Positions 1-8,649 of a stretch of DNA of 33,100 nt are shown here, one piece after another (position 1 is the first letter of the stretch; every line of letters starts with the position of its first letter). The position numbers and the translations under genes were made by a program. The stretch lies in the NCBI GenBank assembly GCA_003542655.1, contig DPKF01000061.1:14368-47467 (forward strand), in the 5' to 3' direction. The stretch comes from Holosporales bacterium (GTDB taxonomy: Bacteria; Pseudomonadota; Alphaproteobacteria; Paracaedibacterales; UBA11393). The notes under the pieces were generated by a model. That model was not told the origin of the DNA and did no database searches. It worked only from the letters and a program-made list of their open reading frames with translations.

Positions 1-395
1 ATCGTTTTTTCTATGTACCAAAATAAGAGCTTATTCTCCTTAAATGAATCAAATAAACATCTTAAGTGCCCCCACGGTATTTGGTCCGCAGCTTGTGGAC
101 CAATTTCATTAAATGAAATTCGCAGAGCATAAATACGCATATATTTTAAATTTGTTGTACTAAAACCCTTCATATCAGGAAAAGTGTGTTTTAAATCCTC
201 TGATAGTTGTTCAATTACTTTTGATCCCCAACCAAGTTCCTTTTGCTTTTCTAAAATAGATTTTCCAATGCGCCAATACAGCATCGTAAGTTCTTTATTA
301 ACACTTAATGCTGCACGAACGCGTGATGTTTGAATATCTTTCTTAATATCATTAAACATCACCATATAATCTTTAGTTGTTGTTATTTCTGTCAT
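1..395 (-). CDS. YhcG/DUF1016-family PDDEXK nuclease, N-terminal part (cut by window edge)
   Basis: The frame is open from an ATG at 395 to the left edge (131 codons) with no stop. The translation carries the hallmarks of the DUF1016 N-terminal domain: a helical segment with NKELTMLYWRIGKSILE at about residues 34-50, then GWGSKVIEQLSEDL, the FPDMKGFSTTNLKYMR block at about 75-90, and IPWGH at about 112-116. In this family the N-terminal domain precedes a PDDEXK nuclease domain, which would lie outside the window. Members are common on mobile elements and are often thought to act in DNA metabolism or defence; no role is shown here. It reads in the same direction as the tra operon but is separated from traG by about 400 bases. 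Family assignment is confident; completeness cannot be judged. Confidence 0.82.
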   Translation of the reverse strand, partial: MTEITTTKDYMVMFNDIKKDIQTSRVRAALSVNKELTMLYWRIGKSILEKQKELGWGSKVIEQLSEDLKHTFPDMKGFSTTNLKYMRIYALRISFNEIGPQAADQIPWGHLRCLFDSFKENKLLFWYIEKT

Positions 396-799
396 CTTTA
401 TTTTCTTTAAATAAACTGGTTTCATTATAACTCAATACAAGTAAAAGGTCTTAAAAAACTAGTATTTTTGCCGTTTTTGTGGCATTCTAAAAGAGTGGAT
501 GAAATAAGAAGTCAACGCATGAACAATAAATCCCTCACTAGAAAACAGGCGATTTTCCCAACACTGTTTATGGCAACCGGTTGGTTCGTTCTATCCCCGT
601 TATGGGTTGGGTTTTGCATTGTTATTCCTGCCGCTATATACATTATCTTAAATCCTCATAAAGTTGTTTTCCACAGACAAAGTAAATATGCTGCGTCCAG
701 TACAATATATCGTCGTTCATCTCATTCATCACCGATATCAAGTCAATCACATTTATTAGGATGTCATTCTCTTTCACAACGCAAAGATAGGTACGGTTT
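396..799. other. Stretch without a convincing gene downstream of traG
   Basis: Two weak candidates compete here. On the plus strand a frame from ATG 519 to 803 starts with about 45 residues that look like a small two-helix membrane protein (hydrophobic residues about 12-42) and then becomes low-complexity and serine-rich while it enters the traG 3' end. On the minus strand a frame ending at 643 has protein-like composition (acidic and aliphatic, about 50 residues after the traG stop) but no start codon of its own outside traG. Neither resembles a family I know. The region may hold decayed remnants of genes once downstream of traG. I see no clear terminator for the tra operon here. Confidence 0.4.
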
Positions 800-3616
800 T
801 TAGCCACCTTTCTTATTCTTATGGTTTTTGCGTAAATCATTTGATGCACCCGCTTGTGTATACCCCATATTGTGCCTGTCGTGATGGTCTGCATCATGGT
901 CAAAATTTTGTTGTGCTTCCACATGTTGTAATTTAGCTTTAGTACCCTCATTAAACATTTTTAGGTTACCCGCTCTATTTTGGCTTTCTACATTTCGTAT
1001 AACTGCTTTTGTTTCTGATTCATTCACTCCAAGATTTTCTTTTTTTATTCTTGCCCCCACGCTGTCATGTTCTTGCTGCATTACTGTTTGCTCACCATAT
1101 ATCTGATCTACTTGTGAATTTTCATACTTTTCTTTTAAATCTTCCTTATTTTTTAAATCCTGCATTATTTTCTGGTGCTTTTCTTGTTCTGGTAAAACTT
1201 TTTGATCCATATACTGCTGTGCAGCTTTTTGTTTATCCCTAACAGACATATGTTTCAATTTATGTGCGCCTATATGATCCACAAATTCCTGATCAAATGA
1301 CGCATTAACCGAAGCTGATGAACTTTTTGTATACGCAATTTCTTTATCAAAAGATTGTGCATGTTCAAAATATGCATGAGCAGACTTTTCATGTCGGTTT
1401 GATGTTTCATAACTTGAACTGAAGTTGTCCAAAGATTGTTTTAAATCCTGATCTTGAATATCTACATTCTTATTCTTATGGAATCCATTCATCTTTTGAT
1501 ATTGTTCTTGATAACTTGTATTTCTACTTAAATCAATAATAGATTCAGCAGCCTCACTTGCGGACATCTGTACATTTTCTGATTTGCTCATCTTTAACCC
1601 TATATCAGCCGTCAAACCAGGAACGGAAAATGATCCACCTAGATGACCTTCGAAAGCCTTCTGGTTAATATATTCTTTTGATAGTCCTGTTTTATTCGAA
1701 ATCTGTTCTACCCTGTTATAGTGGTCTGCCGCTTCCTTCATATGATTATATGTTTCTTGATCTTGAAACTGCACCCCACTTGCAAGCATGCGCTGTGCTT
1801 GTTCTCCAATTTCTAGATAATGATTACTCGCTTGTTGCCTTGCCTCCATTCCTGATTTTTGTTGATTTTCTCCAAAAGTCTGCGCTTCGTTTTGGTGCTT
1901 GCGTAGTATAGCTTCTCTAGACTCTGCCATATTAAGGGAAACGGGCCCACGCGACTCATTTTGTGTAAGAATTTCTTTTCCATCAGCGTCTGATATGATA
2001 GAAGATGAACCCTCATTGCTTATCATATGACCGTACCCCGTGTAACTTGGAGCATTGTCTTGTTTTAGATGTGTCCTATTATTCATATTCCTGTTTTCAA
2101 AGGACATATTCCCAAAACTATAATTTCCTGTGGCTTTTTCAGTGGCTGCTTGGGTTGCAGCACCTGTGCCAACACCCATGAGGTTTGATGCCATGCTGAC
2201 AAAGGCATAACCACCACGCTCTAGCAACGTCCAGGCGAGGATTGGGATAACCGAACACAAGTACCCAGCAATGGCCGACATGTCCATCGCCATATTGGAT
2301 AGCCCTACAAAATTACCAATTGTAATGCCGTTTGCCCCTTTCATTGAAGACATGGCGCGCCAGCTCATAGCCTCCGTCATGATAAAGTTCAGTATCGCAA
2401 ACAAAGGCGCCCACAGCTGAAGCCAGAGAAGAACCTTAAAATAGAAACCAAGAAGTTTTATGCCATTTGGCAGCAAAATCAGCCCCATTACAAAAATAAA
2501 CAGGCAGTATAACAGTGCTTCTAAAACATTTTTAATACTAGGAAGACCTTGTGCAATCACATGCCCTATCGTTTGATAGGTTTCCCGCTGTTGCAAATAA
2601 GCACGGCGCACCTCAAAATTAGGCGATCCGCCAAGTTCAATGGTTTTTTGCTCCGACCCTTTTAAAATGCTGGAGATCATCAACTGCTGTTTAATCTGAC
2701 CTGCTGCATCTTTTGCACTTTTCGTCATCTTCTGAATGGCACCTGGCAAATATGATTTAAGCTGATTGGATAGAGCGTCTTGATCTGCTCCCCAAGCCAT
2801 ACTTGCTGCAATTTTTTTTGATAAATAGGTAAGACTAGAATCCGTAATCCCCCCCCATAACGCATCGATTTTTTTAACGCCTTCCTGACACGTAATAATT
2901 TCTGTTCCATTTGAGCCGACAAACTTTTTTTCCCCATCACGCACAACATCCCGCCACGGAAAACCCCTAATTTTGGAGGCTTTTTCAGAGACAAGTTTCC
3001 ATAAATCATCACTATGTTTTAGATCATGAAGCGTATATTTACGGCCAATAAGCGCATCATATGTGACACACTGATTTACAAAGCTATGCATATTTTCCTC
3101 TATATCTTGATTATCAAAGGCAACATGTTTCATACTTTGAATCGCTTCTGCACCAAAAATAAACCCTGTTTTACTGTAGGTTGATAAACCATTTCCCGTA
3201 ATACCGATGCCGCCAACACTTTCCGTTGAAGAGGGCTGAAATACTTGCTCAATAACTTGCGTAAAACCATTGCCAAGTGTTGAAATAATAGAAGCGCCAA
3301 AAGCTAGAGCAAAGGGCACATTATCCACCTCGCGAGGGCCTGAAAGCATGGAGTCTCTAATATCAACTTTTGCAATAGGGCTAACAAAGCCTGTTACCAA
3401 AATAGCATAGGTAATAAACCACTTAAGCATGGGTTGAACCTCATGACGAAATACCGTCATCCAGATGGCCATAGTGCCGCCAATAATGGTGCCCATTGTG
3501 AGTAATGGTTGATAAAGCAAACCACCTTCCGGACGCAACATTGAGGCAATAGCATTAAAGACCATAAAGAGAATATCACCACCACCAATGGTATAAATTG
3601 TAAATGTATCACTCAT
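800..3616 (-). CDS. traG: F-type conjugative transfer protein TraG (mating-pair stabilisation)
   Basis: 938 residues, the length expected for F TraG. The first ~90 residues form several hydrophobic segments, with a further membrane cluster at about residues 365-480. The remaining ~450 residues are polar, rich in Gln, Asn, His and charged residues and predicted helical, matching the long soluble C-terminal region of TraG. In F-type systems the N-terminal part is needed for pilus assembly and the C-terminal part for stabilising mating pairs and, in F, entry exclusion. The ATG at 3616 is preceded by AAAGGAAA at a good distance. It is the last gene of the tra operon, 56 bases after traH, in the canonical traF-traH-traG order. 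The low-complexity C-terminal part is probably fast-evolving, so family detection rests on the N-terminal part and position. Confidence 0.88.
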   Translation of the reverse strand: MSDTFTIYTIGGGDILFMVFNAIASMLRPEGGLLYQPLLTMGTIIGGTMAIWMTVFRHEVQPMLKWFITYAILVTGFVSPIAKVDIRDSMLSGPREVDNVPFALAFGASIISTLGNGFTQVIEQVFQPSSTESVGGIGITGNGLSTYSKTGFIFGAEAIQSMKHVAFDNQDIEENMHSFVNQCVTYDALIGRKYTLHDLKHSDDLWKLVSEKASKIRGFPWRDVVRDGEKKFVGSNGTEIITCQEGVKKIDALWGGITDSSLTYLSKKIAASMAWGADQDALSNQLKSYLPGAIQKMTKSAKDAAGQIKQQLMISSILKGSEQKTIELGGSPNFEVRRAYLQQRETYQTIGHVIAQGLPSIKNVLEALLYCLFIFVMGLILLPNGIKLLGFYFKVLLWLQLWAPLFAILNFIMTEAMSWRAMSSMKGANGITIGNFVGLSNMAMDMSAIAGYLCSVIPILAWTLLERGGYAFVSMASNLMGVGTGAATQAATEKATGNYSFGNMSFENRNMNNRTHLKQDNAPSYTGYGHMISNEGSSSIISDADGKEILTQNESRGPVSLNMAESREAILRKHQNEAQTFGENQQKSGMEARQQASNHYLEIGEQAQRMLASGVQFQDQETYNHMKEAADHYNRVEQISNKTGLSKEYINQKAFEGHLGGSFSVPGLTADIGLKMSKSENVQMSASEAAESIIDLSRNTSYQEQYQKMNGFHKNKNVDIQDQDLKQSLDNFSSSYETSNRHEKSAHAYFEHAQSFDKEIAYTKSSSASVNASFDQEFVDHIGAHKLKHMSVRDKQKAAQQYMDQKVLPEQEKHQKIMQDLKNKEDLKEKYENSQVDQIYGEQTVMQQEHDSVGARIKKENLGVNESETKAVIRNVESQNRAGNLKMFNEGTKAKLQHVEAQQNFDHDADHHDRHNMGYTQAGASNDLRKNHKNKKGG

Positions 3617-3672
3617 CGTTATTTTCCTTTCACGTATTTTAAAAATAAATACGCCGTACTTTTCTCATGTGT

Positions 3673-5085
3673 TTAAACTTCCGGTAAACTGCCCATCATA
3701 TGATGCAGCTGCGCTTCAATCATCTGTGTTTTTTGAATAAATCCAAGCATTTGGTCCATCTTCTTAAAAGCATTTTGACGAAGACCCATAAGCGATTGTT
3801 GCGTCTCTCGAATGCCTTTTAAGAAAGGCGCTATATCTTCATCACTAAATTGAATATCACGCATATTAGTAACAATTTCCCTAAGAGACATCAAAACATC
3901 ATTGACGTAGGTAACAACCACATCAAAGGAAATAATTTCAGCGTATTCAGCCAAACTAATCGGAGATTTTCCTTTTTGATAAGCTGTGGAGACATTGATA
4001 AACTTATATAGGGGTAAACTGGTCGCATTAATAAGCGATATTTCAGCAGGGCTAGAAACTTCATTTCCTTCATCCCTTTGTATTTTATCACTCATGCTTT
4101 CTAAAATTCTGGTAATCTTACGGTGAAGGGCACTATCAGCAGGTAAATTAATTGTCTTTTGTGTTGGGTTAAGGCATTTTTCCATTTCATCACACTTATA
4201 ATATGTGAGGCCTCCACCAGACATAAGCGTCTTTAAAAACGTTTCTCTGTCACCTTGTGCTGGTAAAATAACTTTTTTACCATCTTCTTTTTTAATAATG
4301 GTTCCTGAAAATGTCATAAAAATTTCTTTCAGCTGTTCTTGATCTGTATTATCAAGGCCGCCAATATCATCAAGGGGATTTAACGTTGTGGCATCACCCT
4401 TTAAATTAAAGCTCATCTTTTTTAACACCCGCCAACTCAGATTAAATGCGCCTATAAGCTGTTCCTCTGACGCGTGCTTTGTCCCGATTGTTGTATCTTG
4501 CCCGCATTCCTGACGGGCCTTTGCCAAATCTGATACGCTGCCTTCATGGGTTGCCAGCATTTTACAGACCGCATTTTCTTTTGCATTAGACTTTGGCCAC
4601 ACACTGCCAACCAGACCAGCTGCCACTTCACAGGAATTAATATTCATACTGTTAAAGTCGGCTGCCAATTTATTCAATTGCTGCATAATGTTATGCACTT
4701 GCGGCGCGTATGTTTCAACAGCAAGCATAAAAGCATAGGATCCCATACCACCAATAATATTTTTCATAGCTCCTTTTAGTTGTTCACCACTAATAAAGCC
4801 AAAACCACCAGACCAAATATCAATGCCGCCACACCCCATACGCATACCAGGAGGCGTGATACTTAGGGGATTTAGATTCCTTGAAGGGGATCTCATAAAA
4901 AAAGAACCGCCATTATAATACCCACCGGATTGATCGTTATAAGCAGAACCTTTTGTATGGTTGGTAGCTGCTCCAAACTTATTAAAAAAATTACTCATAT
5001 CTTTATATACACCGGCATTCATATTGAATGACCCAAAAATAATCAAGACAATGAGTAAATAAAATCTTTTAATCATGTTCATCAT
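3673..5085 (-). CDS. traH: F-type conjugal transfer pilus assembly protein TraH
   Basis: 470 residues, close to F TraH. It starts with a signal peptide (hydrophobic core at about residues 7-24, ending near MNAG). The early block with SITPPGMRMGCGGIDIWSGG at about residues 76-95 is a strong TraH signature, followed by the FISGEQL segment. Further Cys pairs and C-terminal helices with coiled-coil potential fit the family. TraH is a periplasmic protein needed for pilus assembly and interacts with TraF, TraU and TraW around the outer-membrane core. The ATG at 5085 has GAGGAAAG upstream; a second ATG follows directly. It lies 9 bases after traF and 56 before traG, as in F-like operons. Confidence 0.93.
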   Translation of the reverse strand: MMNMIKRFYLLIVLIIFGSFNMNAGVYKDMSNFFNKFGAATNHTKGSAYNDQSGGYYNGGSFFMRSPSRNLNPLSITPPGMRMGCGGIDIWSGGFGFISGEQLKGAMKNIIGGMGSYAFMLAVETYAPQVHNIMQQLNKLAADFNSMNINSCEVAAGLVGSVWPKSNAKENAVCKMLATHEGSVSDLAKARQECGQDTTIGTKHASEEQLIGAFNLSWRVLKKMSFNLKGDATTLNPLDDIGGLDNTDQEQLKEIFMTFSGTIIKKEDGKKVILPAQGDRETFLKTLMSGGGLTYYKCDEMEKCLNPTQKTINLPADSALHRKITRILESMSDKIQRDEGNEVSSPAEISLINATSLPLYKFINVSTAYQKGKSPISLAEYAEIISFDVVVTYVNDVLMSLREIVTNMRDIQFSDEDIAPFLKGIRETQQSLMGLRQNAFKKMDQMLGFIQKTQMIEAQLHHMMGSLPEV

Positions 5086-5094
5086 ATCTTTCCT

Positions 5095-5943
5095 CTAAAA
5101 TTGTGTTGCAGAATTATAATCGCTATAAGATGCTTTTTTTTCAGAGTGAATCAAAGCAAGAGCGTTCGTCGCTAATGTATCAAGAGACGTTGCTCCATAG
5201 GTGATGGGAATTAAATCATCATCGTTTTTGCTATATGCCATAAGGGCTGGTGCTTGTTGTATACCAAAAGTTTCAGCGATGCCATTATTGTTCCAAATGG
5301 TCGGAAAGAGCGCTTCAATATCAGCGTCTACTGACCCTTGCAAACTAATCACAATAACCTCAAAGCCATGAGCCTCTGCAAATTTTTTAACAACCGGTGC
5401 AAAAGCTTTGCAATACGCACAGTTATGCGACACAAATAAAAATAAACCGTATGTCTTTGCCATACTGGCCAGCTTTGCCTGTCGTGCCATACGCTCTTCA
5501 TCCTTTTTAACATGTGAAATATAGTGTGACGTTGGATTGTCAATTTCAGGATTTAAGGCTGGTGTCGTTAACACCACACGCTTCCACTGCTCTGAAAAAA
5601 AGCTTGCCCGATCCGACATATCTTTTTGTGCTATCATATAGTCCTTCACATGGTTATATGTTGGGCTCATCAGTGCCTTAGCTTTTTTATCCTCTAAACT
5701 CTTTTTATACCGTTGAAGTTGTTCACCGTAATTTGGTTCTACTGGCAAAGATTCAGGCAACAGATTTTCTTTTTTAATTGTCCTAACATCATCCTCTTCT
5801 GCTTCTAGAAAAGGATCCTCATACCAAAACCACCCCCGTGCCTTATCTTCATAAAAACTGCCTTCTACACTTTGAAGAGCACAGAATAAAAAAACTAAGC
5901 TTAAGCAACTTATCCGCGCTAACACCTTAAAATGACTGCCCAT
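5095..5943 (-). CDS. traF: F-type conjugal transfer protein TraF, thioredoxin-like with CxxC
   Basis: 282 residues. It has a signal peptide (about residues 8-28, ending near SVEG), then the GWFWYEDP motif (residues 37-44) typical of TraF/TrbB family N-termini, and a C-terminal thioredoxin-like domain. The domain retains a redox motif Cys175-Ala-Tyr-Cys178 after FLFVSHN. F TraF itself lacks the CxxC and relies on TrbB, so this copy may act as its own disulphide oxidoreductase for Cys-rich partners such as TraN, TraU and TraH in the periplasm. The ATG at 5943 lies 17 bases inside the end of traN, suggesting translational coupling. No separate trbB or dsbC is present in the operon, which fits this idea but does not prove it. 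Confidence 0.92.
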   Translation of the reverse strand: MGSHFKVLARISCLSLVFLFCALQSVEGSFYEDKARGWFWYEDPFLEAEEDDVRTIKKENLLPESLPVEPNYGEQLQRYKKSLEDKKAKALMSPTYNHVKDYMIAQKDMSDRASFFSEQWKRVVLTTPALNPEIDNPTSHYISHVKKDEERMARQAKLASMAKTYGLFLFVSHNCAYCKAFAPVVKKFAEAHGFEVIVISLQGSVDADIEALFPTIWNNNGIAETFGIQQAPALMAYSKNDDDLIPITYGATSLDTLATNALALIHSEKKASYSDYNSATQF

Positions 5944-7519
5944 TGATAGCTCCCTTTGTTTGTTGCTGATGCTTAAAATTTTCTTGGGTTTCTTTTGTAT
6001 TTATCGACGTTTTTTTCTTTTCAAAATCACGTTGAAGTTCTCGTGTCATCTTCGTTGCACTTAAAGCAATATCAGAAAACGCATCACTTAAATCAATACC
6101 GCCAAAATCAACACGTTCTAATTCCCTTGGTGTTAACCCTCTACAATTTGGCGCGTCAGCACTTCCAAAATTTAGTCCCAATTGGCGGCGTGCCCCTTCT
6201 TGAATAGCGCGTGCTATTTTAGATGGGAAGCAACAATGGACCTGCTCTTTAGAGAGCACAACACCGGCAACCTTTTTCTTAACGCGTGTTCCAGTATAAA
6301 CACAGCGTTTATCATGTTTAGCTCTCTTTAACGTTTCTTCATCCGCACTGCACTTTGTGCCAACTCCGGCATTTACGCCCCATCCGCCATCTTTACGGCA
6401 ACAGTTTTTAAATGCCCCACCAAAATTGATAGAACACCGCGCATCATCACCTTTAAAGATAGAAGCAATAGGATTTCCATCCATATGTTTTGAAACTTGT
6501 TTAAGACCTTCTAATTGAGCAAGGGCTTTATACATATTTTGGTTGGGCTCTGATGTTATTGGTTTGATTAAATTTGATGATTTAAAGTCAGACAAATCAT
6601 CTGTCACCGTTTGCACTTCTTCACAAGAAAATGTTTTACGCCATTTTGTGCAAATCTTTAACCCTTGTACTGTTTTGACTTCCCTTAAACAGTGTGATGC
6701 CGTTAAACGGCAACCGGCATCTAAATACGCTTGACACTGAACACACTTTTTTGGCTGCATCAAATACTTATATGTTTCTTCCCAAAAAGGTTTTGCAATC
6801 AGCTCTTGTTCTTTAACAACAGAACCTGCAGCATCTGGAAGGGATACGGCCTCTACTGAGCGCTTTTCTGGCGAACCCTGCTCATAATGACTGATGCAAA
6901 TATCATATTCTGCATTGTGCTTTTCATCTAACCCTTCCAGTGACGCACAACCAACCATCCGATCGCTGATCTCAGTCACAGATCGACTCTGGGAGACAAC
7001 AACGCGGCTGCGGCATCCAGGAGAACAACTCCAATGTTTCATATGAAGCCCTCGCCTTTCTTTGTGACCAGGACAATCTCTGACCGTTTGTCTAATTTCA
7101 GGCACCAATCTTAAGTGAACAACGCGGTACTTTGTGCAGATTTGCGCAAAAGCGTCCCCACCGTCTTCACAAACTTTTTCAACAGTCTGCTTAACCTCTC
7201 GTGTTTGAACGGTTTTTTGATGACCCTGGAACGGATCATAAGGTTCCACAACCTCTTCACCCATTTTGTTATAAGAATCTTTTATATAAACAAAGTCTTC
7301 AGACGTTTTTTGTGCTTCTGCCTGTTTATTTAAGGTCTCAGCGTCATAATAACCACATTCCTTTGGACGTTCTGAAAGCGCCATCTCTAACTGCCCTGCC
7401 CCACCTTGCTTAATATCTGCACTTTTTTGATTGGCTATTGATGCTAGGGATTCACCTTCAGATAAGGCGTCCGCGTAAATAAAAAAAGGACAAAACAAAA
7501 AGAACAGAAGATGCATCAT
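5927..7519 (-). CDS. traN: F-type mating-pair stabilisation protein TraN (Cys-rich, outer membrane)
   Basis: 530 residues, with a signal peptide (residues 1-17, cleavage near YADA). The mature protein has about 22 cysteines, including a CVQC motif, a double-Cys NCC with a Lys-Asp-Gly-Gly-Trp-Gly stretch near residues 370-380, and HCC in the C-terminal third. This Cys-rich pattern with the C-terminal domain NFGGAFKNCCRKDGGWG is typical of TraN. F TraN (602 residues) sits in the outer membrane and contacts recipient-cell receptors. The start ATG at 7519 overlaps the trbC stop as ATGA, and the 3' end overlaps traF. The many cysteines probably need the CxxC-bearing TraF for folding. Confidence 0.9.
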   Translation of the reverse strand: MMHLLFFLFCPFFIYADALSEGESLASIANQKSADIKQGGAGQLEMALSERPKECGYYDAETLNKQAEAQKTSEDFVYIKDSYNKMGEEVVEPYDPFQGHQKTVQTREVKQTVEKVCEDGGDAFAQICTKYRVVHLRLVPEIRQTVRDCPGHKERRGLHMKHWSCSPGCRSRVVVSQSRSVTEISDRMVGCASLEGLDEKHNAEYDICISHYEQGSPEKRSVEAVSLPDAAGSVVKEQELIAKPFWEETYKYLMQPKKCVQCQAYLDAGCRLTASHCLREVKTVQGLKICTKWRKTFSCEEVQTVTDDLSDFKSSNLIKPITSEPNQNMYKALAQLEGLKQVSKHMDGNPIASIFKGDDARCSINFGGAFKNCCRKDGGWGVNAGVGTKCSADEETLKRAKHDKRCVYTGTRVKKKVAGVVLSKEQVHCCFPSKIARAIQEGARRQLGLNFGSADAPNCRGLTPRELERVDFGGIDLSDAFSDIALSATKMTRELQRDFEKKKTSINTKETQENFKHQQQTKGAINGQSF

Positions 7520-8649
7520 TTTTTAGGGACTTCTTTTTTATCTATAGAATCATTTGCGCTCTTACTTAATTTTTCCACAGCAAAATCAAGCGTCACATTT
7601 CCTTGCAACCGGTAAACTTTATCACCACGCGTTGTCATAAAGACAGGCACGTGTGTCACCTGATAAACTTCAAATAATTTTGGATCTATTTCAAGTGGAT
7701 GACCTATGTTTTCTACAAGCTGTGCCGTCTTTGGCATAGAATCCTGAACCATACCTTGAATAACAAAACGAACTTTACCCTCTCTCATTTGTCCGGCTTC
7801 AATCACAAGACCTTTAAGTGCTGCCTTTGGCACACTATTTGATACAAATACGGTGATCTCTTGCTTATGAGACGCATTATTTTCCATCAAACTTTTATCT
7901 CCATTTGATTCGGGCGTAACACCTAAAAAAGCTGTCATTTTTTCAAGATCAGCTTTCGTAATCGGCTTACCAAAACAATCGCCCGAACACCGCTTCTCAG
8001 AAAACAAATCTATATTCTTTGCTTTGGCTTCTTGTATCCGCGCATCAATTTTGCGCTTAAGATCAGGCGTTAAACTTGCTGCACTTGTAAAATTTGTTAA
8101 ACATGTTACACTTACAATAGTTAATAGTATAATGTTAAAGGAGAACGTACATGCTGGGCGTAAGATTACCAAACACCTTGGAAGAACGTTTAAGTGCGCT
8201 TTCAAAATCAACACATAGGCCAAAAAGCTATTATGTGAAAGCGGCTTTACAAAATTATCTAGACGAGTATGAGACGCTGTATCACACCATGCAAACCTAT
8301 GAAATGCAAAAAAAGAATGGCACCTTACAAACAACCTCTTTAGATGATTTAATGCAAGAAAACAGTATAAGTGCACATGACCTGGACCTTTAAAGTTACA
8401 GATGACTGTCGTAAGCAATTCAATAAGTTGGATAAGCCCATTCAAAAACGCATTTTGTCTTACTTTCATCATAAAGTATTGACACACCCTAACCCCGTGC
8501 AATTGGCAAAACCTTTGAAAGGACCCTTTGCGCCTTATCATAGATACCGCATTGGGGATCACAGAGTGATTGTTGATATCAGAAAACCAGAACTTATTAT
8601 TATTGGGATTCAAGTCTCGCACCGTAAAAATATTTATTCCTAAAATCAT
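7516..8649 (-). CDS. trbC: F-type conjugal transfer protein TrbC with a start region split by a toxin-antitoxin insertion
   Basis: Codons from 8136 to the stop encode 206 residues, close to F TrbC (212): a signal peptide (about NIILLTIVSV...TSAAS), then the TrbC domain with EITVFVSNSVPKAALKG, IDPKLFEVYQVTHVPVF and a thioredoxin-like fold. TrbC is a periplasmic pilus-assembly protein. There is no ATG, GTG or TTG near the signal peptide. The only well-placed start is ATG 8649, which overlaps the traU stop as ATGA, like neighbouring junctions. Between that ATG and codon AAC at 8136 lie exactly 510 bases (170 codons) that are the antisense of a toxin-antitoxin pair and stay open in the trbC frame. 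The original gene was probably ATG-AAC-ATT. The current product is either a 377-residue fusion with an internal signal sequence, or trbC is poorly expressed. Confidence 0.85.
   Translation of the reverse strand: MILGINIFTVRDLNPNNNKFWFSDINNHSVIPNAVSMIRRKGSFQRFCQLHGVRVCQYFMMKVRQNAFLNGLIQLIELLTTVICNFKGPGHVHLYCFLALNHLKRLFVRCHSFFAFHRFAWCDTASHTRLDNFVKPLSHNSFLAYVLILKAHLNVLPRCLVILRPACTFSFNIILLTIVSVTCLTNFTSAASLTPDLKRKIDARIQEAKAKNIDLFSEKRCSGDCFGKPITKADLEKMTAFLGVTPESNGDKSLMENNASHKQEITVFVSNSVPKAALKGLVIEAGQMREGKVRFVIQGMVQDSMPKTAQLVENIGHPLEIDPKLFEVYQVTHVPVFMTTRGDKVYRLQGNVTLDFAVEKLSKSANDSIDKKEVPKK
8105..8133 (+). promoter_or_regulatory. Predicted promoter of the toxin-antitoxin pair, inside trbC
   Basis: GTTACA (8105-8110) and a perfect TATAAT (8128-8133) are separated by 17 bases. 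Transcription would start near 8140, leaving a very short leader; AAAGGAG (8137-8143) lies 7 bases before the antitoxin ATG. The whole promoter lies in the trbC signal-peptide codons on the opposite strand. Prediction only. Confidence 0.5.
8151..8393 (+). CDS. RelB/CopG-like ribbon-helix-helix antitoxin
   Basis: 80 residues. The N-terminal part (VRLPNTLEERLSALSKS then SYYVKAALQNYLDEYE) is a ribbon-helix-helix DNA-binding module of the kind found in RelB/ParD-type antitoxins. The C-terminal ~35 residues (with LDDLMQENSI) would wrap the toxin. Antitoxins of this type neutralise the toxin and repress their own promoter. The gene overlaps the toxin gene by 17 bases, the usual coupled arrangement. 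It is on the opposite strand to the tra operon and antisense to the start of trbC. The ATG at 8151 follows AAAGGAG. Assignment is based on fold-like pattern and partner. Confidence 0.82.
   Translation: MLGVRLPNTLEERLSALSKSTHRPKSYYVKAALQNYLDEYETLYHTMQTYEMQKKNGTLQTTSLDDLMQENSISAHDLDL
8377..8643 (+). CDS. relE: RelE/ParE-superfamily toxin
   Basis: 88 residues from ATG 8377 (a GTG at 8371 would add two). The pattern is that of RelE-type toxins: a beta strand (WTFKVTDDCRKQFNKLD), helix pair, then YHRYRIGDHRVIVDI and the C-terminal IQVSHRKNIYS. The conserved basic residues (Arg in YRIGDHR, and His-Arg-Lys near the C terminus) fit ribosome-dependent mRNA interferases of the RelE group, though ParE-like gyrase toxins share the fold. 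The stop at 8643 is only two bases before the traU stop codon on the other strand, so the pair fills the gap between traU and trbC with almost no spare sequence. Confidence 0.85.
   Translation: MTWTFKVTDDCRKQFNKLDKPIQKRILSYFHHKVLTHPNPVQLAKPLKGPFAPYHRYRIGDHRVIVDIRKPELIIIGIQVSHRKNIYS

Noticed and set aside
519..803. Small membrane protein gene on the plus strand
   Set aside because: Only the first ~45 residues look protein-like; the rest runs antisense into traG and becomes serine-rich low-complexity sequence.
1009..1911. Plus-strand open frames opposite traG
   Set aside because: They are antisense shadows of the traG coding sequence with no ribosome sites or recognisable motifs.
8137..8649. 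Genuine N-terminal domain of TrbC or an unknown fused domain
   Set aside because: These 170 codons are the exact antisense of two well-formed toxin-antitoxin genes and look non-protein-like; TrbC has its normal length without them.
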